Positions 39,529-50,984 are shown, counted from the first letter of the stretch. The stretch is 64,000 nucleotides of DNA from Mycobacterium sp. 852013-50091_SCH5140682 (GCF_001665685.1 NZ_LZTB01000018.1:1-64000), one strand, 5' to 3'. The notes: a model not told the origin generated them from the sequence alone. Made by a program: numbers and translations.

Positions 39529-40266
39529 GTGTACCGAGTTTTTGAAGCGCTCGACGAGCTGGGCGCCATCGTCGAAGAAGCGCGTGGCGTACCGATGACT
39601 GCGGGCTGCGTGGTTCCGCGCGGGGACGTCCTGGAACTGATCGATGACATCAAGGACGCCATTCCCGGCGAACTTGACGACGCGCAGGATGTGCTGGACG
39701 CCCGGGACTCGCTGCTGCGCGAGGCCAAAGAGCACTCCGAGTCCGTGATGTCGAAGGTCAACGCCGACGCAGACGGCATGATCAACCACGCCAGAGGCGA
39801 AGCGGACCGGCTGCTGGCCGATGCCAAGTCGCAGGCCGACCGGATGGTCGCCGAGGCCCGCCAGCACAGCGAACGCATGGTCGGTGAGGCGCGTGAGGAG
39901 GCCGCGCGCCTCAGCGCCGCGGCGAAGCGGGAATACGAGGCCAGCACCGGGCGTGCCAAGGCCGAGGCCGACCGCCTCATCGAAAGTGGCAACCTCTCGT
40001 ACGAGAAGGCCGTCCAAGAAGGCATCAAAGAACAGCAGCGGCTGGTGTCGCAAACGGAGATCGTCGCGACGGCAACCGCCGAGGCGACCCGGCTGGTCGA
40101 TGCCGCACATGCCGAAGCCGACAGGCTGCGCGGCGAGTGCGACATCTACGTCGACAGCAAACTGGCCGAGTTCGAGGAATTCCTCAACGGAACGCTGCGC
40201 TCGGTCGGCCGCGGCCGCCACCAGCTACGCACGGCGGCCGGAACGCACGACTACGCCACGCGTTGA
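39529..40266 (+). CDS. sepIVA: Septation protein SepIVA (DivIVA-like coiled coil)
   Basis: A 245-residue protein: a short DivIVA-like N-terminus (MYRVFEALDELGAIVEEA) followed by almost continuous charged coiled coil (about 60-225) with repeated EADRLxAEA heptads. The mycobacterial homologue SepIVA (Rv2927c/MSMEG_2416) is essential for division and intracellular membrane organisation. GTG 39529 follows TGGAGGG (39515-39521). In M. tuberculosis the PDIM/PGL locus lies upstream; here the purine cluster does. Confidence 0.92.
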   Translation: MYRVFEALDELGAIVEEARGVPMTAGCVVPRGDVLELIDDIKDAIPGELDDAQDVLDARDSLLREAKEHSESVMSKVNADADGMINHARGEADRLLADAKSQADRMVAEARQHSERMVGEAREEAARLSAAAKREYEASTGRAKAEADRLIESGNLSYEKAVQEGIKEQQRLVSQTEIVATATAEATRLVDAAHAEADRLRGECDIYVDSKLAEFEEFLNGTLRSVGRGRHQLRTAAGTHDYATR

Positions 40267-40312
40267 TCGCCTCGGGCGCCGTGGGCGTTATTTGCGGCTG
40301 ACAAGGCCGCCG

Positions 40313-40318
40313 TAGGAT
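40313..40318 (+). promoter_or_regulatory. -10 element of the DUF177 gene (leaderless type)
   Basis: TAGGAT, six bases before ATG 40325. Confidence 0.5.
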
Positions 40319-40324
40319 TGCTGC

Positions 40325-40912
40325 ATGGCGACGCACGCAACCGCGGGAAGGCACCGCGCTTCACGGTCGCCGCTGGTCATCAACATCTCCCGACTCGGCC
40401 GGCGACCCGGCTCGATGATTACTCACCGCGAAACGGTGCCGAACCCGGTACGCATCGGTGTGGAACTCATCGCCATCGAGGCGGGTGCACCGCTTGAGCT
40501 GGACCTGCGGCTGGAATCTGTTTCCGAGGGGGTGCTGGTGACCGGAACGGTTGCCGCCCCGACGGTCGGTGAATGCGCACGATGCCTCACGCCGGTCACC
40601 GGTGACATCGAAATCGACCTCACCGAACTGTTCGCCTACCCCGACAGTGCCACAGACGAGACCACGGAATCGGACGAGATGGGCCGGGTCATCGATGACA
40701 CCGTCGACCTGGAACAGCCCGTCATCGACGCCGTGGGCCTGGCCCTGCCGTTCTCTCCGCTCTGCGGGCCGGACTGTGCGGGATTGTGCCAGCAGTGCGG
40801 CATCCCGCTGGCCACCGCCGAACCCGGGCACCACCATGAGCAGCTCGATCCGCGGTGGGCAAAGTTGGCCACGCTGCTGCCGCCTGATGACGGGGACCAA
40901 CACCGCGGATGA
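40325..40912 (+). CDS. YceD/DUF177-family protein
   Basis: A 195-residue protein with the DUF177 core: [12 protein letters not shown] and, after an acidic stretch, [17 protein letters not shown] with paired cysteines suggesting metal binding. In other bacteria YceD accompanies rpmF and is linked to 23S rRNA accumulation; here it precedes rnc, the usual actinobacterial order. Its stop overlaps the rnc ATG (ATGA). Confidence 0.87.
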   Translation: MATHATAGRHRASRSPLVINISRLGRRPGSMITHRETVPNPVRIGVELIAIEAGAPLELDLRLESVSEGVLVTGTVAAPTVGECARCLTPVTGDIEIDLTELFAYPDSATDETTESDEMGRVIDDTVDLEQPVIDAVGLALPFSPLCGPDCAGLCQQCGIPLATAEPGHHHEQLDPRWAKLATLLPPDDGDQHRG

Positions 40913-41601
40913 GTGAAGCGCATGCACAGCTGCTGGAGGCACTCGGGGTCGTGCTTCCCAGTGAATTGCTGACCATTGCGCTGACCCATCGCAGCTACTC
41001 GTACGAACATGGCGGCCTGCCCACCAACGAGCGGCTGGAATTCCTCGGTGACGCCGTGCTCGGCCTTACCATCACCGAGGAGCTGTACCACCGTCACCCG
41101 GACCGCTCCGAGGGCGACCTGGCCAAACTGCGGGCCAGCATCGTCAACACCCAGGCGCTGGCCGACGTCGGCCGCGGACTCAGCGACGGCGGCCTCGGTG
41201 CCCACCTGTTTCTGGGCAAGGGTGAGGAAAACTCCGGTGGCGCCGACAAATCCAGCATTCTCGCCGACAGCGTTGAATCATTGCTCGGCGCAATCTATTT
41301 GGAGCATGGCCTGGAAACCGCCCGCGAGGTGATCCTGCGGCTCTTCAGTGAACTCCTCGACACCGCACCCACTTTGGGGGCGGGCCTCGATTGGAAGAGC
41401 AGCCTGCAGGAGCTGACCGCCGCGCGCGGCATGGGGGCGCCCGGCTATCTGGTCTCCTCGACCGGGCCCGATCACGACAAGGAGTTCACCGCGACGGTGG
41501 TGGTCGGTGAGGTCGAGTACGGCAGGGGAGTAGGCCGCACCAAGAAGGAAGCCGAACTGAAGGCCGCCGCGGCGGCCTGGCAGGCGCTCGAGGATGGGTG
41601 A
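40909..41601 (+). CDS. rnc: Ribonuclease III
   Basis: A 230-residue double-strand-specific endoribonuclease for rRNA and mRNA processing. The signature [13 protein letters not shown] carries the metal-binding acid residues; the second acidic cluster is in [21 protein letters not shown] double-stranded-RNA-binding domain occupies about 155-228 ([29 protein letters not shown]). Coupled to DUF177 upstream; mutM starts three bases after its stop. Confidence 0.97.
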   Translation: MSEAHAQLLEALGVVLPSELLTIALTHRSYSYEHGGLPTNERLEFLGDAVLGLTITEELYHRHPDRSEGDLAKLRASIVNTQALADVGRGLSDGGLGAHLFLGKGEENSGGADKSSILADSVESLLGAIYLEHGLETAREVILRLFSELLDTAPTLGAGLDWKSSLQELTAARGMGAPGYLVSSTGPDHDKEFTATVVVGEVEYGRGVGRTKKEAELKAAAAAWQALEDG

Positions 41602-41604
41602 TCG

Positions 41605-42459
41605 GTGCCCGAACTCCCCGAGGTAGAGGTCGTTCGGCGGGGACTGCAGGAACATGTCGCGGGCAAGACCATCACCGCGGTACGCGTGCATCATCCGCGG
41701 GCGGTGCGCCGGCATGAGGCAGGCCCGGCAGACCTGGCCGCCCGACTGCTCGACGTGCAGGTCACCGGTACGGGCCGGCGTGGAAAGTACCTGTGGCTGA
41801 CGCTTTCTGACGGGGCCGCGTTGGTGGTGCACCTCGGCATGAGCGGCCAGATGTTGTTGGGCCCCATCGCCGATGACCGTCATCTGCGGATCGCCGCCCT
41901 GCTCGACGACGGCACCGCGCTGAGCTTCGTTGACCAGAGGACGTTCGGCGGCTGGCAGCTGACCGAGCTGGTCGACGTCGACGGCTCCGAGGTTCCGCAG
42001 CCCGTCGCGCATATCGCCCGTGACCCGCTCGATCCCCGCTTCGACCGGGACGCCGTCGTTACGGTGTTGCGGCGCAAGCATTCCGAGATCAAGCGCCAGC
42101 TGCTGGACCAGACCGTGGTGTCGGGTATCGGCAACATCTATGCCGATGAGGCGCTGTGGCGCACCAAACTCAACGGGGCCCGGCTGGCGTCGGTGCTGCC
42201 GCGCGCCCGGCTCGGGGAGCTGCTCGACGCGGCCGCCGACGTGATGACCGAGGCGCTGGGCCAAGGCGGTACGTCGTTTGATTCGCTCTACGTCAACGTG
42301 AACGGCGAATCCGGCTACTTCGAGCGGTCATTGGACGCTTACGGCCGCGAAGGGGAGCCCTGTCGGCGCTGCGGCGCGGCGATGCAGCGGGACAAGTTCA
42401 TGAACCGGTCGTCGTTCTACTGCCCGAAATGCCAGCCACGCCCGCGGTCGCGACGGTAG
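41605..42459 (+). CDS. mutM: Formamidopyrimidine-DNA glycosylase
   Basis: A 284-residue bifunctional glycosylase/AP-lyase removing 8-oxoguanine from DNA. Starts PELPEVE with the catalytic N-terminal Pro and Glu; ends with a zinc finger (CRRCGAAM ... FYCPKC). GTG 41605 is three bases after rnc. Together with MutT1 and the putative 8-oxoguanine deaminase it gives three 8-oxoguanine-handling functions in this window. Confidence 0.96.
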   Translation: MPELPEVEVVRRGLQEHVAGKTITAVRVHHPRAVRRHEAGPADLAARLLDVQVTGTGRRGKYLWLTLSDGAALVVHLGMSGQMLLGPIADDRHLRIAALLDDGTALSFVDQRTFGGWQLTELVDVDGSEVPQPVAHIARDPLDPRFDRDAVVTVLRRKHSEIKRQLLDQTVVSGIGNIYADEALWRTKLNGARLASVLPRARLGELLDAAADVMTEALGQGGTSFDSLYVNVNGESGYFERSLDAYGREGEPCRRCGAAMQRDKFMNRSSFYCPKCQPRPRSRR

Positions 42460-42460
42460 A

Positions 42461-43102
42461 TCAGGGCAGCGACGGCAGATTCGCCAGCCCCGGCGAATCG
42501 GTGGTGCACAGCTTCCAGTCGCCGCTCTCCTTGCGGAAATAGATGGTGTTGGTTTGGCCGCCGGCTTCGACCTTGGCCGTGGCCCGGTCGCCGTTGACCT
42601 TGATGTCGCTGATCTTGGCCGATCCTGACGGCGGCTTGATGGTGGGCGTGGGCACGTTGATGCCGTACTTCTCCAAGCCACTGGTGTCCAGGGCGTCGAG
42701 AATCTTGCGGTCGCCGGCGCAGACGTACTTCTTCATGGCCGAGATGCTGCTGCCGGAATTCCCGATGTTCTTGAGCAGCTGGCCGATCGCGCGCTCGTCA
42801 CCGGACGGCATCATCAACACGATCACGACGCCGATGATCGCCGCGACAGCCACCACCGCCGCGACCGCACCACCGATGATCAACCCTTTCCGGCTACCAC
42901 CGGTGTGCTGCGGCGGCATGCCGTAACCGTAGGGAGGCTGGCCGTACTGCGGAGCGCCGTACTGCTGACCGCCGTACTGAGGCGCACCGAACTGTGGCGG
43001 CCCGGGGTACTGCTGAGGACCTCCGTACTGTTGCGGCGGCCCGTACGGCTGGGGCGGCTGTTGCTGTCCCCACGGGTCGTGCGGTCCGGACGGAAATGTC
43101 AT
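42461..43102 (-). CDS. Pro/Gln/Gly-rich membrane-anchored protein
   Basis: A 213-residue protein. Residues 1-70 are a PQYG/PPQ low-complexity stretch on the cytoplasmic side; one membrane segment lies at about 74-96; the rest (100-213) is an exported domain resembling NTF2-like DUF4878 proteins (GDRATAKVEAGGQTNTIYF; two cysteines). Function unknown. ATG 43102 has GGAG upstream. It converges on mutM with a single base between stops. Confidence 0.75.
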   Translation of the reverse strand: MTFPSGPHDPWGQQQPPQPYGPPQQYGGPQQYPGPPQFGAPQYGGQQYGAPQYGQPPYGYGMPPQHTGGSRKGLIIGGAVAAVVAVAAIIGVVIVLMMPSGDERAIGQLLKNIGNSGSSISAMKKYVCAGDRKILDALDTSGLEKYGINVPTPTIKPPSGSAKISDIKVNGDRATAKVEAGGQTNTIYFRKESGDWKLCTTDSPGLANLPSLP

Positions 43103-43246
43103 CGTGCTCCTCAGCAGAACGGCGGTACGTCGAGTTTATCGTCCGTTCGGCCTATCAGATGGCCGCAGAGCGGCGGATCCGCGGACGTTCGGAGCAGAAA
43201 CGCTGCTGGGGGAATAGCCGGTCGTCGCGGCGTGTAGAAATACCGC

Positions 43247-43666
43247 ATGACTGAACTGTGGGTCGAGCGCACCGGCGTACGCCGCTACACCGGGCGCAGC
43301 TCCCGAGGTGCAGAGGTGCTGGTCGGCAGTGAAGACGTCGAGGGCGTGTTCACTCCCGGTGAGCTGATGAAGATCGCCTTGGCGGCGTGCAGCGGGATGA
43401 GCAGCGACGCCCCGCTGCGGCGTCGTCTCGGCGATGACTACGCCACCACCATCCGCGTCACGGGACCGCCCGACCGCGAACAGGAGCGTTATCCGCTGCT
43501 GGCCGAGAAACTCGAGGTCGACCTGTCGGGGCTTTCGGAGGACGAAAGGGCCAGGCTGCTGACGGTTGTCGAGCGCGCGATCGACCAGGTCTGCACCGTC
43601 GGGCGGACCCTGAAATCGGGCACCGAGGTGACCTTCGAGGTTGTGGACAAGGTCACAACGGCGTGA
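43247..43666 (+). CDS. OsmC/Ohr-family peroxiredoxin-like protein
   Basis: A 139-residue OsmC-fold protein with two cysteines, C48 ([11 protein letters not shown]) and C116 (DQVCTVGR), at the positions used for peroxide reduction in Ohr/OsmC enzymes. Matches the M. tuberculosis gene in this position (Rv2923c). Substrate not established. Its stop overlaps the acyP start (GTGA), and smc follows. Confidence 0.87.
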   Translation: MTELWVERTGVRRYTGRSSRGAEVLVGSEDVEGVFTPGELMKIALAACSGMSSDAPLRRRLGDDYATTIRVTGPPDREQERYPLLAEKLEVDLSGLSEDERARLLTVVERAIDQVCTVGRTLKSGTEVTFEVVDKVTTA

Positions 43667-43959
43667 CCGGCACGGAACCCCCGCAGCATCAGGTGCGGCT
43701 CAGTGCCTGGGTGCACGGGCACGTCCAGGGCGTGGGGTTCCGCTGGTGGACCCGGGCTCGGGCACTCGAACTGGGCTTGACGGGGTTTGCCTCCAACCGC
43801 CCCGACGGCCGCGTCCACGTCGTGGCGCAAGGTCCGCGTGCCGCCTGTGAGCGTCTGCTTGACCTGCTGCAGAGCGGCAAAACCCCAGGTGCAGTGGACA
43901 ACGTCGTCGTCGATTGGTCCGATGCGGGCACACCGATGACGGGCTTTAACGAGCGGTAG
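43663..43959 (+). CDS. acyP: Acylphosphatase
   Basis: A 98-residue acylphosphatase with both catalytic residues: R27 in GVGFRWWTR and N45 in ASNRPDG. Hydrolyses acyl phosphates such as acetyl or carbamoyl phosphate. GTG 43663 overlaps the OsmC-like gene stop by four bases. Confidence 0.92.
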   Translation: MTGTEPPQHQVRLSAWVHGHVQGVGFRWWTRARALELGLTGFASNRPDGRVHVVAQGPRAACERLLDLLQSGKTPGAVDNVVVDWSDAGTPMTGFNER

Positions 43960-43971
43960 CCGACTCGGCGG

Positions 43972-43977
43972 TAGGGT
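43972..43977 (+). promoter_or_regulatory. -10 element of smc (leaderless type)
   Basis: TAGGGT, eight bases before GTG 43986. Confidence 0.5.
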
Positions 43978-43985
43978 AAGTCGCC

Positions 43986-46900
43986 GTGCACCTCAAGAGT
44001 CTGACGCTGAAGGGCTTCAAGTCCTTCGCATCGCCGACGACTCTGCGTTTCGAACCGGGCATCACCTGCGTCGTCGGGCCCAACGGGTCCGGTAAATCAA
44101 ACGTCGTCGACGCGCTGACCTGGGTGATGGGCGAGCAGGGCGCCAAGACGCTGCGCGGCGGAAAGATGGAAGACGTCATCTTCGCCGGCACCAGTTCGCG
44201 CGCGCCACTGGGCCGTGCCGAGGTCACCCTGACCATCGACAACTCCGACAACGCGCTGCCCATCGAGTACTCCGAGGTGTCGATCACCCGCCGGATGTTC
44301 CGCGACGGCGCCGGCGAATACGAGATCAACGGCAGCAGCTGCCGGTTGATGGACGTGCAGGAACTGCTCAGCGACTCCGGTATCGGCCGGGAAATGCACG
44401 TCATCGTCGGCCAGGGCAAGCTCGCCGAAATCCTGGAATCGCGTCCCGAGGACCGCCGCGCGTTCATCGAGGAAGCCGCAGGCGTGCTCAAGCACCGCAA
44501 GCGCAAGGAAAAGGCCGTCCGCAAGCTCGACTCGATGGCTGCCAACCTGGCCCGGCTGACCGATCTGACCACCGAACTGCGCCGCCAGCTCAAGCCGTTG
44601 GGCCGCCAGGCCGAGATGGCGCGCCGGGCGGCGACCATCCAGGCCGACCTGCGTGATGCGCGGCTGCGGCTGGCGGCCGATGATCTGGTCACGCGGCGCA
44701 CCGAGTTCGAGAACACCAACCAGGCCGAGAGCACGCTACGCCGCGAGCACGAGCTGGTGGCTGCGCGGTTGGAGGCCGCGACCGTCGAGCACGACACGCA
44801 CGAGGCGGCGGTCGCGGAACTGACGCGCCGCGCCGAGGCCGCTCAACAGACGTGGTTCCGCGCGTCCGCGCTGGCCGAGCGGGTCAGCGCGACCGTGCGG
44901 ATCGCCACCGACCGGGCCCAGCTGTTGGAGTCGGAGCCGGAAACCTCGTCGGGTCGTGACCCCGAGGAACTCGAGGCCGAGGCCGAAGAGGTCGCTGAGC
45001 TGGAAATGGAACTGCTCGGCGAGTTGGAGATGTCGCGCATCGCGCTGGAGACCGCGCGAGGCGAACTGGCCGAGCGCGAACGCCTGGCGGCCGAAGCCGA
45101 GCGCGCGCATATGGCCGCGGCCCGCGCCGAGGCCGACCGTCGGGAAGGGCTGGCCCGGCTGTCCGGGCAGGTCGACACCATGCGCACCCGGGTCGAGTCG
45201 ATCGACGAAAGTGTGATGCGGATCTCGGTCAACATCGAGGAAGCCGCCAACCGCGTACAGCAGACCAAGGCCGAGTTCGAGACCGTGCAGGGCCGCGTCG
45301 GTGAACTCGACGCCGGGGAAGTGGGCCTTGACGATCACCACGATCGCACCGTGAGCGCCCTGCGGCTGGCCGACGAACGCGTCGCCGAACTGCAGGCCGC
45401 CGAGCGCAGCGCAGAACGTCAGGTGGCGTCACTGCGAGCCCGTATCGAGGCTCTCTCGGTCGGTCTTGACCGCCGCGACGGCGCTGCGTGGTTGCAGAAA
45501 AACCGCAGTGGCTCAGGGCTTTTCGGCTCGATCGGCGATTTCCTCAAGGTCCGCGGCGGGTACGAGGTCGCGGTCGCGGCGGTGCTCGGAGCGGCTGCCG
45601 ACGCCCTGGCCGCCGAGGACTTCGGTGCCGCGGCCTCAGCCGTCGCCGCCCTCAAGGAGTCCGACGGCGGCCGGGCCGCCATCCTGCTCGGCGACTGGCC
45701 CGTCAACGGGTCCTCACCGAGCGTGGCGCCGCCTGACGGCGCCATCTGGGCCGCCGACGTCGTCACCGTTCCCGACCGGCTGCACGGCGCGATCGCGGCG
45801 ATGCTGTCCGGGGTCGCGGTGGTGTCCGACATGGCGGCCGGTCTGCGGTTGGTCTCGCAGCGTCCCGAGCTGCGGGCAGTCACCGCCGACGGCGACCTCG
45901 TCGGCGCCGGCTGGGTCAGCGGTGGATCCGACCGTAAGCCAAGCACATTGGAGATCGCTGCCGAGATCGACAAGGCCCGCAGTGAACTCGAAGCCGCCGA
46001 GAAGCAGACGGGCGAATTGGCAGCAGCCCTGTCCGGGGCGCTGGCCGAGCAGTCCGCACGTCAGATCGCCGCCGAGCAGGCACTGGCCGCCCTCAACGAG
46101 TCCGACGCCGCGATCTCGTCGATCTACGAGCAATTGGGCCGCCTCGGCCAGGACGCCCGCGTCGCCGAGGACGAGTGGAAACGGTTGATCAAACAGCGCG
46201 ATGAGCTCGAGGCCGGCCGCACCAAAACTGTCGAAGAGCTTGTCCAACTCGAGGCCCGGCTGCACGGGGCCGAACAGGCCCCGATGTTCGAGGCCGAACC
46301 GGTCGACCGACAGGAGTCGGTGGCTGCGGCCGACGCTGCCCGCTCGGTCGAGGTGGAAGCCAGATTGGCGGTCCGCACCGCCGAGGAGCGCGCGAATGCC
46401 GTTCGCGGACGCGCAGATTCGCTGCGCCGGGCGGCCGCGGCCGAGCGTGAGGCCAGGGTGCGGGCACTGCGCGCCCGCGAGGCCCGTGAACAAGCCGCCA
46501 AGGTCGCCGCGGCCGTCGCCGAGTCGGGACGCCTTGTGGCGCAACGCTTGAGCACTGTGGTGGCGGCGGCAGGCCGGGCTCGTGACGGGTTGGCCACCGA
46601 GCGTCAGATGCGCGCTGCCGCGCTGGCGAAATCGCGCGACGAGGTCAACGAACTCGGCGCCAAGATCAACCAGTTGACCGACGCATTGCACCGCGACGAA
46701 GTGGCCAAAGCGCAAGCCTCCCTTCGCATCGAGCAACTGGAGGCTCAGGTCCTCGACCAGTTCGGGATGCCGACAGCGGATCTGATCGCCGAGTACGGCC
46801 CGCAGGTGCCGCTGCCGCCCACCGAGCTGGAGATGGCCGAATACGAGCAGGCGAAGGAACGCGGCGAGCAGGTCACCGCACCGGCGCCCATGCCGTTCGA

Positions 46901-47576
46901 CCGGCCCACCCAGGAACGCCGGGCCAAGAAGGCCGAACGCGAACTCAACGAACTGGGCCGCGTCAACCCCCTGGCGTTGGAAGAGTTCGCCGCGCTCGAG
47001 GAGCGTTACAACTTCCTGTCGACCCAGCTCGAAGACGTCAAGGCGGCCCGTCAGGATCTGCTCGACGTCATCGCCGACGTCGACACCCGCATCCTGCAGG
47101 TGTTCACCGAGGCCTACACCGATGTGGAGCGCGAGTTCGAGCAGGTGTTCTCCACACTGTTCCCGGGCGGCGAGGGCCGGCTGCTGCTGACCAACCCCGA
47201 CGACATGCTCACCACCGGCATCGAGGTCGAGGCCCGGCCGCCCGGAAAGAAGATCAAACGGCTCTCACTGCTCTCCGGTGGCGAGAAGTCGCTGACCGCG
47301 GTGGCGATGCTGGTGGCGATCTTCCGGGCCCGTCCGTCGCCCTTCTACGTGATGGACGAGGTCGAGGCGGCCCTCGACGACGTCAACCTGCGCAGGCTCA
47401 TCAGCCTGTTCGAGCAGCTTCGAGAGAAGTCGCAGCTGATCGTGATCACGCACCAGAAGCCGACCATGGAGGTCGCCGACGCGCTCTACGGCGTGACGAT
47501 GCGCGGCGACGGCATCACCACGGTGATCTCCCAGCGCATGCGCGGCCAGGAATTGGTGTCCAGCGCCGGGTCGTGA
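43986..47576 (+). CDS. smc: Chromosome segregation ATPase SMC
   Basis: A 1196-residue SMC protein of usual length. Walker A GPNGSGKS at 31-38; coiled coil from about 165; hinge at about 510-640 with Gly-rich [17 protein letters not shown]; second coiled coil; then the ABC signature LSGGEKS and Walker [13 protein letters not shown] near 1085-1130. Condenses and segregates chromosomes with ScpA/B. GTG start; ftsY follows after about 80 bases. Confidence 0.97.
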   Translation: MHLKSLTLKGFKSFASPTTLRFEPGITCVVGPNGSGKSNVVDALTWVMGEQGAKTLRGGKMEDVIFAGTSSRAPLGRAEVTLTIDNSDNALPIEYSEVSITRRMFRDGAGEYEINGSSCRLMDVQELLSDSGIGREMHVIVGQGKLAEILESRPEDRRAFIEEAAGVLKHRKRKEKAVRKLDSMAANLARLTDLTTELRRQLKPLGRQAEMARRAATIQADLRDARLRLAADDLVTRRTEFENTNQAESTLRREHELVAARLEAATVEHDTHEAAVAELTRRAEAAQQTWFRASALAERVSATVRIATDRAQLLESEPETSSGRDPEELEAEAEEVAELEMELLGELEMSRIALETARGELAERERLAAEAERAHMAAARAEADRREGLARLSGQVDTMRTRVESIDESVMRISVNIEEAANRVQQTKAEFETVQGRVGELDAGEVGLDDHHDRTVSALRLADERVAELQAAERSAERQVASLRARIEALSVGLDRRDGAAWLQKNRSGSGLFGSIGDFLKVRGGYEVAVAAVLGAAADALAAEDFGAAASAVAALKESDGGRAAILLGDWPVNGSSPSVAPPDGAIWAADVVTVPDRLHGAIAAMLSGVAVVSDMAAGLRLVSQRPELRAVTADGDLVGAGWVSGGSDRKPSTLEIAAEIDKARSELEAAEKQTGELAAALSGALAEQSARQIAAEQALAALNESDAAISSIYEQLGRLGQDARVAEDEWKRLIKQRDELEAGRTKTVEELVQLEARLHGAEQAPMFEAEPVDRQESVAAADAARSVEVEARLAVRTAEERANAVRGRADSLRRAAAAEREARVRALRAREAREQAAKVAAAVAESGRLVAQRLSTVVAAAGRARDGLATERQMRAAALAKSRDEVNELGAKINQLTDALHRDEVAKAQASLRIEQLEAQVLDQFGMPTADLIAEYGPQVPLPPTELEMAEYEQAKERGEQVTAPAPMPFDRPTQERRAKKAERELNELGRVNPLALEEFAALEERYNFLSTQLEDVKAARQDLLDVIADVDTRILQVFTEAYTDVEREFEQVFSTLFPGGEGRLLLTNPDDMLTTGIEVEARPPGKKIKRLSLLSGGEKSLTAVAMLVAIFRARPSPFYVMDEVEAALDDVNLRRLISLFEQLREKSQLIVITHQKPTMEVADALYGVTMRGDGITTVISQRMRGQELVSSAGS

Positions 47577-47657
47577 TCCCGGTTCGGTGTCGGCCGGACC
47601 GATGCCCTACCGCCAGTGTTGCGGGGCAGATCGTCGACCGGCGACACCCCTGAGAGA

Positions 47658-49103
47658 ATGGCTGCCGTGTCGGAAGGTCTGTGGATCGCGATAGCGGTCA
47701 TTGCTGTTCTGCTGGTTACTGCGCTCGTGGTCGGATTGGTTCGCTACCGACGGCGGCGGATCAGCCTGTCGGGCCCGGACACCGCGGCGAAGCCGATCGA
47801 TCGCTCAGGCGGGTACACGGCGTCCTCGGGTATCACGTTCAGCCAATCGACGACCGCTCCGCCTGCGCCTCCCAAGGCAGCGCCTCCGAAGGTGGAGCGC
47901 ATCGACACCAGCGGGCTGCCCGCGGTCGGCGACGATGCGACGATCCCGCGCGACGCGCCGAAGCGTCCCATCTCCGACGTGCGGTTGCCCGAACCTCCCG
48001 TCGAGGAGGCCGCACCCCCGGTCGAACCTCCCGTCGAAGAGGCCCCGGCGGCCGAGGCCGAACCGGTCGTTGAAGAGGCGCCTGCGCCCGCCGAACCGGA
48101 GGCGCCCGCCGCACCTGTCGAACCGCAAGCCCCCGCGCCTGTCGAACCGGAAGCGCCTGCCGCGCCTGCGCTGGAGGAGATCGCACCGACCGAGGGTCGC
48201 CTGGACCGGCTGCGTGGCCGGCTGTCGAAGTCCCAGAACGCGCTCGGCCGCAGCATGCTCGGGCTACTCGGCGGCGGTGACCTCGACGAGGACTCCTGGG
48301 AGGAGGTCGAGGACACACTGCTGATCGCCGACCTCGGACCGGTCGTCACCGAATCCGTTGTCGCCGCGCTGCGGTCGCAGATGGCCAGTAAGGGTGTGCG
48401 GACCGAGGCCCAGGCGCGTGCGGTGCTGCGCGACGTCCTCATCTCCGAGCTGCGGCCCGATCTGGACCGCTCGATCCGTGCGCTGCCGCATGCCGACAAG
48501 CCGTCGGTGTTGCTCGTGGTCGGTGTCAACGGCACGGGTAAGACCACCACCGTGGGCAAGCTGGCGCGCGTCTTGGTGGCCGACGGCCGTCGCGTGGTGC
48601 TGGGTGCCGCTGACACCTTCCGAGCGGCCGCCGCCGATCAACTCGAGACCTGGGCGGCGCGCGTGGGCGCCGATGTGGTGCGGGGCGCGGAGGGGGCCGA
48701 TCCGGCGTCGGTCGCATTCGACGCGGTCGACGAGGGCATCTCCACCGGTGCCGACGTGGTGGTCGTCGACACCGCAGGCCGGCTGCACACCAAGACCGGT
48801 CTCATGGACGAGCTCGGCAAGGTCAAGCGGGTGGTGGAGAAGCGCGCCGCCGTCGACGAGGTGCTGCTCGTCCTGGACGCCACCATCGGGCAGAACAGCC
48901 TGCCGCAGGCCAAGGTGTTCGCCGAAGTGGTCGACATCACCGGCGTGGTGCTGACCAAGCTCGACGGCACGGCCAAGGGCGGCATCGTGTTCCGCGTGCA
49001 GCAGGAACTCGGCGTCCCCGTCAAGCTCGTCGGTCTCGGTGAGGGGCCCGACGATCTGGCCCCGTTCGAGCCCGGGGCGTTCGTCGACGCTCTCCTCGGC
49101 TGA
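47658..49103 (+). CDS. ftsY: Signal recognition particle receptor FtsY
   Basis: About 481 residues: N-terminal membrane segment (8-28), a Pro/Ala/Glu-rich linker (100-175) of VEPEAPA repeats, then the NG GTPase domain with GVNGTGKTTTVGK, VDTAGRLHTK and TKLDGTAKGG. Docks SRP-ribosome complexes at the membrane. I choose ATG 47658 (MAAVSEGLW); GTG 47667 would match the M. tuberculosis start more closely. The upstream frame to 47616 has no support. Confidence 0.95.
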   Translation: MAAVSEGLWIAIAVIAVLLVTALVVGLVRYRRRRISLSGPDTAAKPIDRSGGYTASSGITFSQSTTAPPAPPKAAPPKVERIDTSGLPAVGDDATIPRDAPKRPISDVRLPEPPVEEAAPPVEPPVEEAPAAEAEPVVEEAPAPAEPEAPAAPVEPQAPAPVEPEAPAAPALEEIAPTEGRLDRLRGRLSKSQNALGRSMLGLLGGGDLDEDSWEEVEDTLLIADLGPVVTESVVAALRSQMASKGVRTEAQARAVLRDVLISELRPDLDRSIRALPHADKPSVLLVVGVNGTGKTTTVGKLARVLVADGRRVVLGAADTFRAAAADQLETWAARVGADVVRGAEGADPASVAFDAVDEGISTGADVVVVDTAGRLHTKTGLMDELGKVKRVVEKRAAVDEVLLVLDATIGQNSLPQAKVFAEVVDITGVVLTKLDGTAKGGIVFRVQQELGVPVKLVGLGEGPDDLAPFEPGAFVDALLG

Positions 49104-49128
49104 GCTCTCTGCGCCAAAAGCGCACGGT

Positions 49129-49176
49129 GTAACACCGGCGAAACGCGACCCGGGCATCCGTTCACGCGAGCGAAAC
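49129..49176 (+). promoter_or_regulatory. Two GlnR-type boxes upstream of amt
   Basis: GTAAC-N6-GAAAC at 49129-49144 and TTCAC-N6-GAAAC at 49161-49176, 32 bases apart (about three helical turns, same face). Both fit the actinobacterial GlnR consensus gTnAC-N6-GaAAC. They lie about 100-150 bases before the amt start. In M. smegmatis GlnR activates this operon under nitrogen limitation. Confidence 0.75.
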
Positions 49177-49278
49177 ACGACGGCGTCGTCGCCGAAACAT
49201 CCACTCAGCATTGTCTTGAACCAGGTCAACGGTTCGTAAATCCTTGCGGCCGTGGCGTGGTGAAGGAGGAAACTGCGA

Positions 49279-50634
49279 GTGGAGCAATTCCCGTTGATGG
49301 GCGCACCGGATACCGGTGACACGGCGTGGATGCTGGCCAGTGCGGCGCTTGTGTTGTTGATGACGCCGGGGCTGGCCTTCTTCTACGGCGGCATGGTGCG
49401 CGCCAAAGGTGTGCTCAACATGATCATGATGAGCGTGAGCGCCATGGGCGTGGTGACCGTGCTGTGGGTGCTGTACGGCTACTCGGTTGCCTTCGGCAAC
49501 AACACCGCCGGTGTGATCGGCGACCCGGCCCAGTTCTTCGGCCTCAAAGGGCTGATCGGCACGAACGGATCGGCTGACGCGCCCATCGCGCTCGCCGGCA
49601 CCATCCCGGCCACTGTGTTCGTCGGCTTCCAGTTGATGTTCGCGATCATCACCGTCGCGCTGATCTCCGGTGCGGTCGCGGACCGGCTGAAGTTCGGCGG
49701 ATGGCTGCTGTTTGCCGCACTGTGGGCGACGGTCGTGTATTTCCCGGTCGCGCACTGGGTGTTCGACTTCGACGTCAAGGACCCCAAGACCGACGCCATC
49801 GTCCACCACGGCGGCTGGATCGCCAACCAGCTCAAGGCAATTGACTTCGCCGGTGGCACGGCGGTGCACATCAACGCAGGTACCGCCGGCCTGGTCCTCG
49901 CCATCATCCTGGGCAAGCGGCTCGGCTGGCCCGGTACCCCGATGCGTCCGCACAACCTGCCGTTCGTGATGCTCGGTGCCGGCCTGCTGTGGTTCGGCTG
50001 GTACGGCTTCAACGCCGGGTCCGCGGTGTCCGCCAACGGGGCTGCGGGCGCGACCTTCATCACCACCACGGTGGCGACTGCGGCGGCCATGCTGGCGTGG
50101 CTGCTCACCGAACGTATCCGGGACGGCCGGGCGACCTCGCTGGGTGCGGCCTCGGGCATCGTGGCCGGGCTGGTCGCGATCACGCCGTCGTGCTCCTCGG
50201 TGAACGTCGTGGGTGCACTGGTGATCGGCGTGTGCGCGGGTGTGCTGTGCGCGCTGGCGGTGGGGCTGAAATTCAAGTTCGGTTTCGACGATTCACTCGA
50301 CGTCGTGGGAGTCCACCTGGTGGGTGGCATCGTCGGCACGCTTCTGGTCGGCCTGGTGGCCACCAAGCAGGCACCCGCCGGAGTTGCCGGACTGTTTTAC
50401 GGCGGCGGGTTCGACCAGCTGTGGCGACAGGCGGTCGGGGCCGGTGCGGTTCTACTCTATTCGGCGGTGGGTACCGCTATCTTGGCGTTGATTGTCAAAT
50501 ACACCGTGGGCCTGCGCCTGGACAAAGAAGAGGAGGCGTCCGGCATTGACGAGGCCGAACATGCGGAAAGCGCGTACGACTTCGTCGCTGTCGGAACCGG
50601 ATCTGTTCTCGGTCGTCGCGGCGGGGAGGAATAA
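49279..50634 (+). CDS. amt: Ammonium transporter
   Basis: A 451-residue Amt/MEP/Rh channel with about 11 membrane segments. FFYGGMVRAKGVLNM, AHWVFDFDVKD, GGTAVHINAGTAGL (first pore His region) and GVHLVGGIVGT (second pore His) are in place. The cytoplasmic tail (from about 420) is rich in acidic residues. GTG 49279 follows AAGGAGGA (49263-49270). It is immediately followed by glnB, its PII regulator, six bases on. Confidence 0.96.
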   Translation: MEQFPLMGAPDTGDTAWMLASAALVLLMTPGLAFFYGGMVRAKGVLNMIMMSVSAMGVVTVLWVLYGYSVAFGNNTAGVIGDPAQFFGLKGLIGTNGSADAPIALAGTIPATVFVGFQLMFAIITVALISGAVADRLKFGGWLLFAALWATVVYFPVAHWVFDFDVKDPKTDAIVHHGGWIANQLKAIDFAGGTAVHINAGTAGLVLAIILGKRLGWPGTPMRPHNLPFVMLGAGLLWFGWYGFNAGSAVSANGAAGATFITTTVATAAAMLAWLLTERIRDGRATSLGAASGIVAGLVAITPSCSSVNVVGALVIGVCAGVLCALAVGLKFKFGFDDSLDVVGVHLVGGIVGTLLVGLVATKQAPAGVAGLFYGGGFDQLWRQAVGAGAVLLYSAVGTAILALIVKYTVGLRLDKEEEASGIDEAEHAESAYDFVAVGTGSVLGRRGGEE

Positions 50635-50979
<345 letters not shown>

Positions 50980-50984
50980 CCGCG

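Noticed and set aside
49211..49242. A specific -35/-10 promoter for amt
   Set aside because: TTGTCT or TTGAAC can be paired with TAAATC-like sequences only at poor spacing; the GlnR boxes are clear but the promoter itself is not.
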